Position numbers and translations under genes: made by a program. A DNA stretch of 64,000 nucleotides, from positions 990,683-1,054,682 of the forward strand of contig NZ_SOBE01000002.1 of the NCBI RefSeq assembly GCF_004364285.1. The letters are read 5' to 3'. The notes beneath the pieces were generated by a model that worked only from the letters and a program-made list of their open reading frames with translations, searched no databases and was not told the DNA's origin. This stretch comes from Frigoribacterium sp. PhB116. Its GTDB lineage: Bacteria; Actinomycetota; Actinomycetes; Actinomycetales; Microbacteriaceae. Shown in pieces: positions 48,920 to 64,000 of the stretch. Each line of letters opens with the position of its first letter. The stretch's first letter is position 1.

Positions 48920-48923
<4 letters not shown>
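48249..48923 (+). CDS. gluC: Glutamate-type ABC transporter permease, GluC
   Basis: A 224-residue membrane permease with about five helices. The EAA-type coupling motif is visible as EAVRSGVNGVPVGQAEAARSIGLGFGQTLTLVIMPQAIR (about residues 112-152). It begins GTG 48249 and overlaps gluD by four bases (ATGA). Together with GluD it forms the membrane channel of the importer. Confidence 0.92.
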
Positions 48924-51019
<2,096 letters not shown>

Positions 51020-51020
<1 letters not shown>

Positions 51021-53524
51021 TGCGGGTTCCGCTGAGTTGGCTCGGCGAGCACGTCGACCTCCCCGTCGACGTGTCGCTCGAGCACGTGCACGCCGCGCTG
51101 GTGTCGGTCGGCTTCGAAGAAGAAGACGTCCACGTCGGCGACGTGACGGGCCCCCTCGTCGTGGGCCAGGTGCTCGAGCTGCAGCCCGAGCCGCAGAAGA
51201 ACGGCAAGACCATCAACTGGTGCCAGGTCGCCGTCGGCCCCGACGACGTCCGAGGCATCGTCTGCGGCGCCCACAACTTCGTCGTGGGCGACAAGGTCGT
51301 CGTGTCCCTGCCGGGCGCCGTGCTGCCCGGGCCGTTCCCGATCGCCGCGCGCAAGACCTACGGCCACGTGTCCGACGGCATGATCGCGTCGACCCGTGAG
51401 CTCGGCCTCGGCGACGAGCACGACGGCATCCTCCTGCTCAGCTCGCTCGGTCTCGACCCCGAGGTCGGCACGGACGCGATCGCGCTCCTCGGGCTCGACG
51501 AGGCCGCCGTCGAGATCAACGTCACGCCCGACCGCGGCTACGCGCTCAGCATGCGCGGCGTGGCTCGCGAGTACTCCCACGCGACGGGCGCCTCCTTCAC
51601 CGACCCGGCCGGCACGGTCGAGCCTGCGGCGGCGGACGGCTTCGCCGTGAGCGTCGTCGACGACGCCCCCGTGCGCGGCCGCCAGGCCGTGGCCACCTTC
51701 GTCACCCGTGTGGTCCGCGGCATCGACGCCTCGCGGCCCACGCCGACCTGGATGTCGTCCCGCCTGCGCCTCGCAGGCGTCCGCTCGATCTCGCTGCCGG
51801 TCGACGTCACGAACTACGTGATGCTCGAGCTCGGCCAGCCGATCCACGGCTACGACCTCGCCGCGGTCCAGGGCGGGCTGACGGTCCGCCGTGCCGCGGC
51901 GGGCGAGGAGCTCGAGACCCTCGACGGCACCGTGCGTGCCCTCCACATGGAGGACCTGGTCATTGCGGACGAGCAGGGTGCCGTGGGCCTGGCCGGCGTC
52001 ATGGGCGGTTCGCGCACCGAGATGGGCGCGGCCACCACCGACGTGCTCGTCGAGGCCGCCACGTTCGACCCGGTCTCGATCGCACGGACCGCTCGCCGGC
52101 ACAAGCTGCCGAGCGAGGCGTCCCGTCGCTTCGAGCGCGGCGTCGACCCTGCCGTGTCCGCCCCCGCGGCACAGCGGGTCGTCGACCTGCTCGTCGAGCT
52201 GGCGGGCGGCACGGCCGACCCGCTCGGCTCCTCCCTCGACGAGTCCCTCGCGCCCGGGGCGATCGAGCTGTCGCGCGAGCGCGCCGCCCGCCTCATGGGC
52301 GTCGACTACACGACCGACGAGGTCGTGGGCGCCCTGCGCGCCGTCGGTTCCGTCGTCGTCGAGTCGGGCGACGGCTGGCAGGTGACCCCGCCGACGTGGC
52401 GGAGCGATCTCCGCACGTCGGCCGACCTCGTCGAAGAAGTCGCCCGGATCACCGGGTACGACCGCATCCCGTCCGTGCTGCCCGTGGCGCCTCCCGGGCG
52501 TGGCCTGTCCCGCGAGCAGAAGCTCCGCCGCCGGGTCGCGGCGTCGCTGGCCGCCGCGGGATCGGTCGAGGTCCAGGCCTACCCCTTCGTCCGTCCCGAC
52601 CAGAACGCCGCCTTCGGCTCGATCGACGGTTCGGACACCGGCTCGACGGTCCCTGCCGTCACGCTCGCGAACCCGCTCGACTCCGCAGCACCCCAGCTGC
52701 GTCGCTCCCTGCTCCCCGGCCTGCTCGACGTCGTCCGCCGGAACACCTCCCGTGGGCTGGTCGACGTCTCGGTCTTCGAGAGCGGCACGGTCTTCCTGCC
52801 GGTCGAGGGCACGACCTACGGCACCGCCGAGGTGCCCGCCGGTGCCCAGCGCCCCGGTGACGAGCTCCTCGACCAGCTGGCCGCCAGTCTTCCCGCCCAG
52901 CCGCGGCACCTGGCCGTGGCCGTCGTCGGCGACGCGGTCGACCGCCAGCCGGGCCAGCCGGCCGTCGCCGCCGGCCTGGCCGACGTGCTCGACGACCTCC
53001 GGGTCGCCGTCCGCGCCGCCGGGGCCGAGGCCGTGTTCCGCACGGGCCGGCACCCGTCGCTGCACCCCGGGCGCACGGCCGAGGTCCTCGTCGCAGGCGA
53101 GGTCGTCGGCGTGGCCGGCGAGCTGCTGCCCGCGGTGTCGGCCGAGCTCGACCTGCCGCGCGTCGTCGCGGTCGCAGAGATCGACCTCGACCGTGTCCTC
53201 GCGCTGTCCGACGTCCCCGTCCAGCCGACGGCGATCTCGTCCTACCCGGCCGCGACGCAGGACCTCTCGCTCGTCGTGGGCGTCGACGTCGCTGCGGGAG
53301 ACCTGCTCGAGACCGTCCGCGAGGGCGCCGGCGAGCTGCTCGAGTCCGTGCGGCTCGTCGACGACTACCGGGGCACCGGCCTGCCGGAGGCGACCAAGTC
53401 GTTGACGTTCGCGCTGCGGTTCCGCGCCGACGACCGCACGCTGACGGCCGCCGAGGCGACCGAGGCCAAGCAGGGGGCCGTCCGCCTCGCCGGCGAGCGA
53501 TCAGGGGCGACGCTCCGCGAGTGA
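51020..53524 (+). CDS. pheT: Phenylalanyl-tRNA synthetase beta chain
   Basis: An 834-residue subunit. Domain order is normal: the N-terminal B1 part MRVPLSWLGEHVDLPVDVS; an EMAP-II-like tRNA-binding domain (about 40-155, GIVCGAHNFVVGDKVVVSLPGA); B3/B4 and editing region with VEINVTPDRGYALSMRGVAREY and LPSEASRRFERGVDP; a central B5; and the C-terminal anticodon-binding fold (about 740-834, SSYPAATQDLSLVVG and EATKSLTFALRFRADDRTLT). Complete and in frame. argC follows after 57 bases. Confidence 0.96.
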
Positions 53525-53581
53525 CCTCGCGAGGCGCCGCCGCCCTCGATCCTCGACCGACTCGACCATCAGGATGGACAC

Positions 53582-54631
53582 ATGCCTCACTCCGTAGCAG
53601 TAGCGGGCGCCAGCGGGTACGCCGGCGGCGAGCTCCTCCGGCTCCTCGCCGCGCACCCCGACTTCGAGGTCACGACCGTCACGGCGTTCCAGAACGCCGG
53701 GCAGCCCCTCGTCGCCCTGCAGCCCCACCTGCGCTCCCTCGCGCACCTCACGCTCGTCGAGACGACGGCCGAGACCCTCGCCGGGCACGACGTCGTCTTC
53801 CTCGCCCTCCCGCACGGCAAGTCCGGTGCCATCGCGGCGCAGCTGCCCGACGACGTCCTCGTCGTCGACTGCGGGGCCGACCACCGTCTCACCGACGAGG
53901 CCGCCTGGGCCCGGTTCTACGGCACCGAGTACCACGGAGCGTGGGCGTACGGACTGCCCGAGCTCCTGCTCGGCGCGTCCGGCGGGCGTCAGCGCGATGC
54001 CCTGCGCGGGGCACGCCGCATCGCGGTGCCCGGCTGCAACGTCACGGCCGTGACCCTCGGCCTCGCGCCGGGAGTCCGTGCCGGGCTGGTCGAGGCGACC
54101 GACATCGTCTCGGTCCTGGCGGTCGGCCCGTCGGGAGCCGGCAAGGCGCTCGCGCCGCACCTCCTCGCCAGCGAGCTGATGGGCTCCGCCTCGGCCTACG
54201 GCGTCGGCGGCACGCACCGCCACGTGCCCGAGATCCAGCAGAACCTCCGGCTCGCCGGCGCGCAAGACGTCAGGATCTCGTTCACCCCCGTGCTCGTCCC
54301 GATGTCGCGGGGCATCCTGGCGACCACGACGGCGACGCTCGCCCCCGGGGTCGGCGCCCACGACGTCCGCACCGCGTGGGAGCAGGCCTACGCGGACGAG
54401 CCCTTCGTCCACGTCCTGCCCGAGGGCGTCTTCCCCCGGACGGCCGACACGGTCGGGGCGAACACGGCCCTCCTCGGCCTCGCCGTCGACGAGGCCGCCG
54501 AGCGCGTCGTCGTCGTCAGCGCCATCGACAACCTCGTCAAGGGCACGGCCGGCGCGGCCGTCCAGTCCGCCAACATCGCCCTCGGCCTCCTCGAGACCAC
54601 GGGCCTCAGCACGGACGGAGTGGCACCGTGA
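53582..54631 (+). CDS. argC: N-acetyl-gamma-glutamyl-phosphate reductase
   Basis: A 349-residue enzyme of arginine synthesis. The NADP motif is [18 protein letters not shown], and the catalytic Cys is Cys152 in [22 protein letters not shown] before ATG 53582 is the ribosome site. First gene of argC-J-B-D-F-G-H, all closely packed. It overlaps argJ by four bases (GTGA). I found no clear ARG box in the 57-base upstream gap. Confidence 0.97.
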   Translation: MPHSVAVAGASGYAGGELLRLLAAHPDFEVTTVTAFQNAGQPLVALQPHLRSLAHLTLVETTAETLAGHDVVFLALPHGKSGAIAAQLPDDVLVVDCGADHRLTDEAAWARFYGTEYHGAWAYGLPELLLGASGGRQRDALRGARRIAVPGCNVTAVTLGLAPGVRAGLVEATDIVSVLAVGPSGAGKALAPHLLASELMGSASAYGVGGTHRHVPEIQQNLRLAGAQDVRISFTPVLVPMSRGILATTTATLAPGVGAHDVRTAWEQAYADEPFVHVLPEGVFPRTADTVGANTALLGLAVDEAAERVVVVSAIDNLVKGTAGAAVQSANIALGLLETTGLSTDGVAP

Positions 54632-55785
54632 GCGTCACCGCAGCACAGGGCTTCACCGCCGCCGGCGTCGTCGCCGGCCTCAAGAGCACCGGGGCACGCG
54701 ACGTCGCCCTGGTCGTCAACACCGGCCGCAGCAAGGCCGCCGCGGCCGTCTTCACCAGCAACCGCGCCAAGGCCCACCCCGTCCTCTGGTCGCAGCAGGT
54801 GGTGGGCGACGGCGTCGCGGAGGCGGTCGTCCTGAACTCGGGAGGCGCCAACTGCTTCACCGGCCCGTTCGGCTTCCAGACCACGCACGCCACGGCCGAG
54901 GCCGTCGCCGAGTCGCTCGGCGTCTCGGCGGGCGACGTCGTCGTGTGCTCCACCGGCCTGATCGGCGTCGGCGACCAGGTCTTCCGCGACAAGGTGCTCT
55001 CCGGGTCCCGCGCTGCGGCGACCCAGCTGAGCGCCGAGGGCGGCGAGGACGCCGCCCTCGCGATCATGACGACCGACAGCGTGCCGAAGCAGGCCGTCGT
55101 CGCCGGTGACGGCTGGGTGGTCGGCGGCATGGCCAAGGGCGCGGGCATGCTCGCGCCGGGCCTGGCGACCATGCTCGTCGTCCTGACGACCGACGCCGAC
55201 CTCCCGGCGGAGACGCTCGACGCCTCGCTCCGCGCGGCCACGCGGGTCACCTTCGACCGCCTCGACTCCGACGGCTGCATGTCGACCAACGACACGGTCG
55301 TCCTCCTGTCGAGTGCCGAGTCCGGCGTGGCACCGTCGGCGGACGAGTTCACGACGGCGGTCACCGAGCTCTGCGCCGACCTGGCTCGCCAGCTGCAGGC
55401 GGACGCCGAGGGCGCCTCCCACGACATCCGCATCGAGGTGGTCGGTGCCGTCGACGAGGACGACGCGGTCGAGGTGGGCCGCTCCGTCGCCCGGAACAGC
55501 CTCTTCAAGGCCGCCGTGTTCGGCAACGACCCCAACTGGGGCCGCGTGCTCGCCGCCATCGGCACCACGTCGGCCGCCTTCGACCCCTACGACGTCGACG
55601 TGTCGATGAACGGCGTCCGGGTCTGCCACGCGGGAGCGCCCGACGTCCCGAGCGAGACCGTCGACCTCACCCCGCGGGCTGTCCACGTGCTGGTCGACCT
55701 GCGCGCCGGCGACGCCGAGGCGACGATCCTCACGAACGACCTCACGCACGACTACGTGCACGAGAACAGCGCGTACTCCAGCTGA
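54628..55785 (+). CDS. argJ: Bifunctional ornithine acetyltransferase / N-acetylglutamate synthase
   Basis: A 385-residue member that recycles the acetyl group from acetylornithine. It is made as a precursor that cuts itself before Thr181, in [14 protein letters not shown], giving alpha and beta chains. Also visible are [14 protein letters not shown], and [13 protein letters not shown] near the C terminus. GTG 54628 overlaps argC. Whether it makes acetylglutamate from acetyl-CoA as well cannot be told from sequence. Stop overlaps argB (TGATG). Confidence 0.96.
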   Translation: MSVTAAQGFTAAGVVAGLKSTGARDVALVVNTGRSKAAAAVFTSNRAKAHPVLWSQQVVGDGVAEAVVLNSGGANCFTGPFGFQTTHATAEAVAESLGVSAGDVVVCSTGLIGVGDQVFRDKVLSGSRAAATQLSAEGGEDAALAIMTTDSVPKQAVVAGDGWVVGGMAKGAGMLAPGLATMLVVLTTDADLPAETLDASLRAATRVTFDRLDSDGCMSTNDTVVLLSSAESGVAPSADEFTTAVTELCADLARQLQADAEGASHDIRIEVVGAVDEDDAVEVGRSVARNSLFKAAVFGNDPNWGRVLAAIGTTSAAFDPYDVDVSMNGVRVCHAGAPDVPSETVDLTPRAVHVLVDLRAGDAEATILTNDLTHDYVHENSAYSS

Positions 55786-56779
55786 TGGGCGCACACGAGG
55801 TGACCCACAGCGCCGAGCAGGAGCTCGCGGCCGTCAAGGCCGCGACCCTGATCGAGTCGCTGCCCTGGCTCAAGCGCTTCTCCGGCAAGGTCGTGGTCGT
55901 GAAGTTCGGCGGGAACGCGATGGTCGACGAGGCGCTCGGCCGTGCCTTCGCCGAGGACATGGTCTACCTGCGGCTGGCCGGCCTGTACCCGGTGGTCGTC
56001 CACGGAGGCGGTCCGCAGATCTCCGCGGCCCTCGCGACCGCGGGCATCCCGAGCGACTTCCGCGGCGGGTACCGCTACACGAGCACCGAGGCCATCGCCG
56101 TCGTCCGTGACGTCCTGGCCGGTGACGTCGCGCAGCAGATCGTCGGGCTCGTCAACGAGCACGGCGACCTGGCCCGCAGCGTGTCCGGCGAGGGATCGAC
56201 GCTGTTCCGCGGTCGTCGCCGCGGCACCGTCGTCGACGGCGAGGCCGTCGACCTCGGGCACGTGGGCGACGTCGTCGACGTCGACCCGTCGTCGGTGCTC
56301 GCCGAGATCGAGGCAGGACGCATCCCGGTCGTGTCGTCGCTCGCCGTCGACGAGGGCGACGAGGGGTCGCTGCTGAACGTGAACGCCGACGCCGCGGCCG
56401 CCGCGCTCGCCGTGGCGCTCCGGGCGACCAAGCTCGTCGTGCTCACCGACGTCTCGGGCCTCTACTCCGACTGGCCGAACCGTGACTCGCTGGTCGCCGC
56501 CATCACCGTGTCGGCGCTCACCGACATGCTCCCGACGCTCGAGTCGGGCATGATCCCCAAGATGACGGCTTGCCTCGACGCGGTCGTCGGCGGCGTCGGG
56601 GGAGCGACCATCATCGACGGCCGCATCCCGCACTCCATCCTCCTCGAGGTCTTCACCCAGCGCGGGTCGGGCACCGAGGTCGTCCCCGACGACAGGGCCG
56701 CCGCCTACGGCGCACCCGTCGTCGACTCGTTCCCGATCACCCCGGTCGGCGACGTCAGCACCCCGCAGGAAGGACAGTC

Positions 56780-56783
<4 letters not shown>
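55785..56783 (+). CDS. argB: Acetylglutamate kinase
   Basis: A 332-residue amino-acid kinase. The ATP-binding start is VVVKFGGNAMVDEAL. The substrate loop is PVVVHGGGPQISAALA, and GGMIPKMT-like sequence appears as ESGMIPKMTACLDAVVGGVGGATIIDGRIPHSILLEVF. An N-terminal helix (about residues 1-25, HSAEQELAAVKAATLIESLPWLKRF) resembles that of arginine-feedback-inhibited enzymes, so feedback control is likely. About 30 C-terminal residues exceed the core. Overlaps argJ and argD. Confidence 0.96.
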
Positions 56784-58914
<2,131 letters not shown>

Positions 58915-58987
58915 GGCAGCAGCGGCGAGCCAGCAGCACCGAGCTCGCAGCACCGGCCGCCCGGCCACGAGGCCGGGCGGCCTCCCG

Positions 58988-58993
58988 ATAAGA
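58988..58993 (+). promoter_or_regulatory. -10 box before argG
   Basis: TAAGAT at 58988-58993 lies 29 bases before ATG 59023 in a gap where argR would be expected. AAGGAG (59012-59017) is the ribosome site. argGH could thus be a separate unit. Confidence 0.45.
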
Positions 58994-59022
58994 TCACCCA
59001 CACACCACACTCAAGGAGAACC

Positions 59023-61795
<2,773 letters not shown>

Positions 61796-61800
61796 ACGAG

Positions 61801-62406
61801 GTGGCCCGGCTGCTGACGCGGCCGGCCCTCGAGGTGGGCCCGCTCCTCCTCGGCTCGGTGTTCCGGGTCGGGGAGGTGGCGGTCAGGCTCACCGAGGTCG
61901 AGGCGTACCACGGCCAGGGACAGGATCCCGGGTCGCACGCGCACCGCGGGCCGACGCCGCGGAACTCGAGCATGTTCCGCGAGGGCGGGACCCTCTACGT
62001 GTACCTGTCCTACGGGATCCACCGGTGCGTCAACATCGTCTGCGGCCCCGAGGGCTACGCCTCGGGGCTGCTGCTCCGCGCGGGCGAGGTCGTCGACGGT
62101 CTCGACGTCGCTCGGTCGCGCCGGGCATCCGCCCGGAACGACGCCGAGCTGGCGAAGGGACCCGGGAGGCTCGGGTCGGCACTCGACATCGGTCTCGACG
62201 ACGACGGCAGCACCCTGGGCACCGGGCGGTTCTCCCTCGAGCTGCCGGCCGGGCCCGTCGGCGAGGTCGTCGCCGGTCCGCGCGTCGGGGTCTCCGGCCG
62301 CGCCGGGACCGACGAGTTCCCGTGGCGGTTCACGCTCGCGGGCGAGCCGTCGGTCTCGGCCTGGCGGCCCGCGGTCCGGCGCGGCGGCGGCACGTCCGCA
62401 CGCTGA
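61801..62406 (+). CDS. mpg: DNA-3-methyladenine glycosylase, AAG/MPG type
   Basis: A 201-residue base-excision repair enzyme. The AAG core is VRLTEVEAYHGQGQDPGSHAHRGPTPRNSSMFREGGTLYVYLSYGIHRCVNIVCGPEG, with catalytic-type Glu and Tyr residues. LLRAGEVVDGL and LAKGPGRLGSALDI follow. I use GTG 61801 because it starts close to the core; the longer frame from 61732 overlaps the small membrane protein. It removes alkylated purines. It lies between argH and tyrS, an order seen in other actinobacteria. Confidence 0.92.
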   Translation: MARLLTRPALEVGPLLLGSVFRVGEVAVRLTEVEAYHGQGQDPGSHAHRGPTPRNSSMFREGGTLYVYLSYGIHRCVNIVCGPEGYASGLLLRAGEVVDGLDVARSRRASARNDAELAKGPGRLGSALDIGLDDDGSTLGTGRFSLELPAGPVGEVVAGPRVGVSGRAGTDEFPWRFTLAGEPSVSAWRPAVRRGGGTSAR

Positions 62407-62412
62407 TACCGT
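62407..62412 (+). promoter_or_regulatory. -10 box of tyrS, leaderless type
   Basis: TACCGT ends 6 bases before GTG 62419, just after the mpg stop. Confidence 0.42.
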
Positions 62413-62418
62413 TCTCGG

Positions 62419-63729
62419 GTGAGCAGCGAAACCACGGCCGACGTCCTCGCCGGCCAGGCCAACGACCCCACGTTCGACGACGTCTGGGACGAGCTGCAGT
62501 GGCGCGGCCTGGTCCACGTCTCGACCGACGCCGAGGCGCTGAAGTCCGTGCTCGCCGGCCCGCCGATCACGTACTACTGCGGCTTCGATCCGACCGCGCC
62601 GAGCCTGCACCTCGGCAACCTCGTGCAGCTGCTGCTGATGCGTCGCCTCCAGCTGGCCGGACACCGGCCGCTCGGGCTCGTCGGCGGTTCGACCGGCCTG
62701 ATCGGCGACCCGCGTCCGACGGCCGAGCGCACCCTGAAGACACCCGAGCAGACCGCCGAGTGGGTGACGCGGATCCGCGTGCACGTCGAGAAGTTCCTCG
62801 CAGCCGAGGGGGAGAACGGCCTCCGGGTCGTGAACAACCTCGACTGGACGGCGCCCCTGTCGGCGATCGAGTTCCTCCGTGACATCGGCAAGAACTTCCG
62901 GGTGGGCACGATGCTCAAGAAGGACGCGGTGAGCGCCCGCCTGAACTCGGACGCCGGCATCAGCTACACCGAGTTCAGCTACCAGATCCTGCAGGGCCTG
63001 GACTTCCGTGAGCTCTACCGCCAGCACGAGTGCGTGCTGCAGACGGGGGGCAGCGACCAGTGGGGCAACCTCACCAGCGGCACCGAGCTGATCCGTCGCA
63101 CCGAGGGAGTCGCGGTGCACGCCATCGGGACCCCGTTGATCACCAACAGCGACGGCACCAAGTTCGGCAAGAGCGAGGGCAACGCCGTCTGGCTCGACCC
63201 CGAGCTGACGAGCCCTTACGCGATGTACCAGTTCTGGCTCAACACCGACGATTCCGATGTCGTGTCCCGGCTGCGGGTGTTCACGTTCCTCGACCGAGCG
63301 GCGATCGAGTCGCTCGAGCGAGCGGTGGCCGACGAGCCGTTCCGGCGGGAGGCGCAGCGCACGCTCGCGTGGGAGGTCACCCGACTGGTCCACGGCGAGG
63401 CCGCCACGCAGTCGGCGATCGACGCGGCCGCCGCTCTCTTCGGCCAGGGCGACCTCGGTGTCCTGGACGAGGACACCCTCCGCAGCGCGGTCGCCGAGCT
63501 CCCGTCCGCGGAGGCGGACTGGACCACCACGGTGGCGCAGGCACTGGTGGCCACCGGGTTGTCGGCATCTCTGGGTGCCGCCCGCCGGAGCACCGGCGAG
63601 GGCGGGGTCTACCTGAACAACGTCCGCGTGGTCGACGCCGATGCTCCGGTGGGGGAGTCCACCCTGGCCGGCGGCACTGTCGTGCTCCGTCGCGGCAAGA
63701 AGACCCTGGCCGGCGTGACGGTCCGCTGA
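62419..63729 (+). CDS. tyrS: Tyrosyl-tRNA synthetase
   Basis: A 436-residue class I synthetase. The HIGH-like motif is PSLHLGNLVQLLL (about residues 60-70), and the KMSKS-like motif is TKFGKSEGNAVWLDP (about 246-258). QTGGSDQWGNLTSGTELIRR binds tyrosine. A C-terminal S4 domain (about 360-436, GEGGVYLNNVRV) contacts tRNA. This is the TyrRS type used by most bacteria, with no extra editing domain. It closes the run of genes before the window's end. Confidence 0.97.
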   Translation: MSSETTADVLAGQANDPTFDDVWDELQWRGLVHVSTDAEALKSVLAGPPITYYCGFDPTAPSLHLGNLVQLLLMRRLQLAGHRPLGLVGGSTGLIGDPRPTAERTLKTPEQTAEWVTRIRVHVEKFLAAEGENGLRVVNNLDWTAPLSAIEFLRDIGKNFRVGTMLKKDAVSARLNSDAGISYTEFSYQILQGLDFRELYRQHECVLQTGGSDQWGNLTSGTELIRRTEGVAVHAIGTPLITNSDGTKFGKSEGNAVWLDPELTSPYAMYQFWLNTDDSDVVSRLRVFTFLDRAAIESLERAVADEPFRREAQRTLAWEVTRLVHGEAATQSAIDAAAALFGQGDLGVLDEDTLRSAVAELPSAEADWTTTVAQALVATGLSASLGAARRSTGEGGVYLNNVRVVDADAPVGESTLAGGTVVLRRGKKTLAGVTVR

Positions 63730-63749
63730 CCCGCCCTGCTCCGTGACGA

Positions 63750-63782
63750 CGAAGGCCCGCCCCTCTCAGGGGCGGGCCTTCG
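63750..63782 (+). terminator. Terminator of tyrS
   Basis: Perfect 14-bp stem CGAAGGCCCGCCCC/GGGGCGGGCCTTCG around loop TCTCA, 20 bases after tyrS. Confidence 0.9.
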
Positions 63783-63936
63783 TGCATGCGGTGATCGAGA
63801 GGCGCGTTTCGCGAGTCCAGTCGCGTCGCTGATCGTGCCCCTGGAGGCCGTGTGCGGCCTTCTGGCGGCCGATCAGGGCCCGCACCCTTGATTTTCCGGG
63901 GTTCGACGTTGCGACACGCCCGGGATGCGGCAGGGT

Positions 63937-63967
63937 TTGGACGATGTGCCTGGTGTGCCTGTAATGT
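63937..63967 (+). promoter_or_regulatory. Strong promoter near the window end
   Basis: TTGGAC (63937-63942) and TAATGT (63962-63967) lie 19 bases apart, followed by TTCCTCTTGTCACCACGG. This is the most T/A-rich stretch of the window. The 220-base gap after tyrS holds no gene. A ribosomal RNA operon promoter is one possibility, as such long promoter regions precede rrn in Microbacteriaceae; the target lies beyond the window. Confidence 0.45.
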
Positions 63968-64000
63968 TTCCTCTTGTCACCACGGAGGTGCGGCGGAGCG

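Overview
The window is ordinary core chromosome of a high-G+C actinobacterium. G+C is roughly 70%, many starts are GTG, and stop and start codons of neighbouring genes often overlap (TGATG, GTGA, ATGA). Gene order (rpsO-pnp, ftsK-pgsA-pncC-clgR-DUF3046-recA-recX, miaA-dapF, hflX/lexA, hisCBHA, infC-rpmI-rplT, pheST, argCJBDFGH, tyrS) and the LexA/LysM arrangement fit the family Microbacteriaceae. I cannot fix the genus from sequence alone. I saw no prophage, transposon, CRISPR array, tRNA or rRNA gene.

Layout. 1-3.8 kb: FKBP-type prolyl isomerase, aldo/keto reductase and a HelD/HelR-like RNA polymerase-associated ATPase. 3.8-6.5 kb, minus strand: an intracellular-type M4 protease (protealysin type), its predicted inhibitor emfourin, a His-rich exported protein and a DinB-like protein. 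6.6-8.5 kb: apt, an M50-like membrane protease and a VanZ-like protein. 8.5-12.9 kb: rpsO, a secreted lysozyme-like protein and pnp behind a long leader. 13-17.7 kb: a second aldo/keto reductase, a TetR regulator, an M16 peptidase coupled to a histidine phosphatase, and a GNAT protein. 17.7-23.6 kb: lysine/diaminopimelate and nucleotide genes (dapB, thyX, dapA) and RNase J. 23.6-26.7 kb: a three-gene MacB-like ABC exporter. 26.7-36.4 kb: ftsK, pgsA, pncC, clgR, DUF3046, recA, recX, miaA, dapF and an RsmC-like methyltransferase. 36.4-39.4 kb: hflX, lexA and a divergent SOS-type LysM division inhibitor. 39.5-43.4 kb: hisCBHA and an SseB-like gene. 43.4-46.3 kb: DUF1844, infC-rpmI-rplT and a SpoU methyltransferase. 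46.4-49.9 kb: a glutamate-type ABC importer (gluABCD). 50-63.7 kb: pheST, the arginine operon, a 41-residue membrane protein, a 3-methyladenine glycosylase and tyrS. The last 220 bases hold a strong promoter for something beyond the window.

How it works together. SOS boxes at recA, lexA and the LysM gene tie repair to a division block. dapA, dapB and dapF supply diaminopimelate for the cell wall. pnp and rnj are the main RNA-decay enzymes. A recurring TANNNT box 6-8 nt before a start codon suggests that many genes here are made as leaderless mRNAs. The least ordinary locus is the protealysin-emfourin-His-rich operon. I found no clear, wholly undescribed system.
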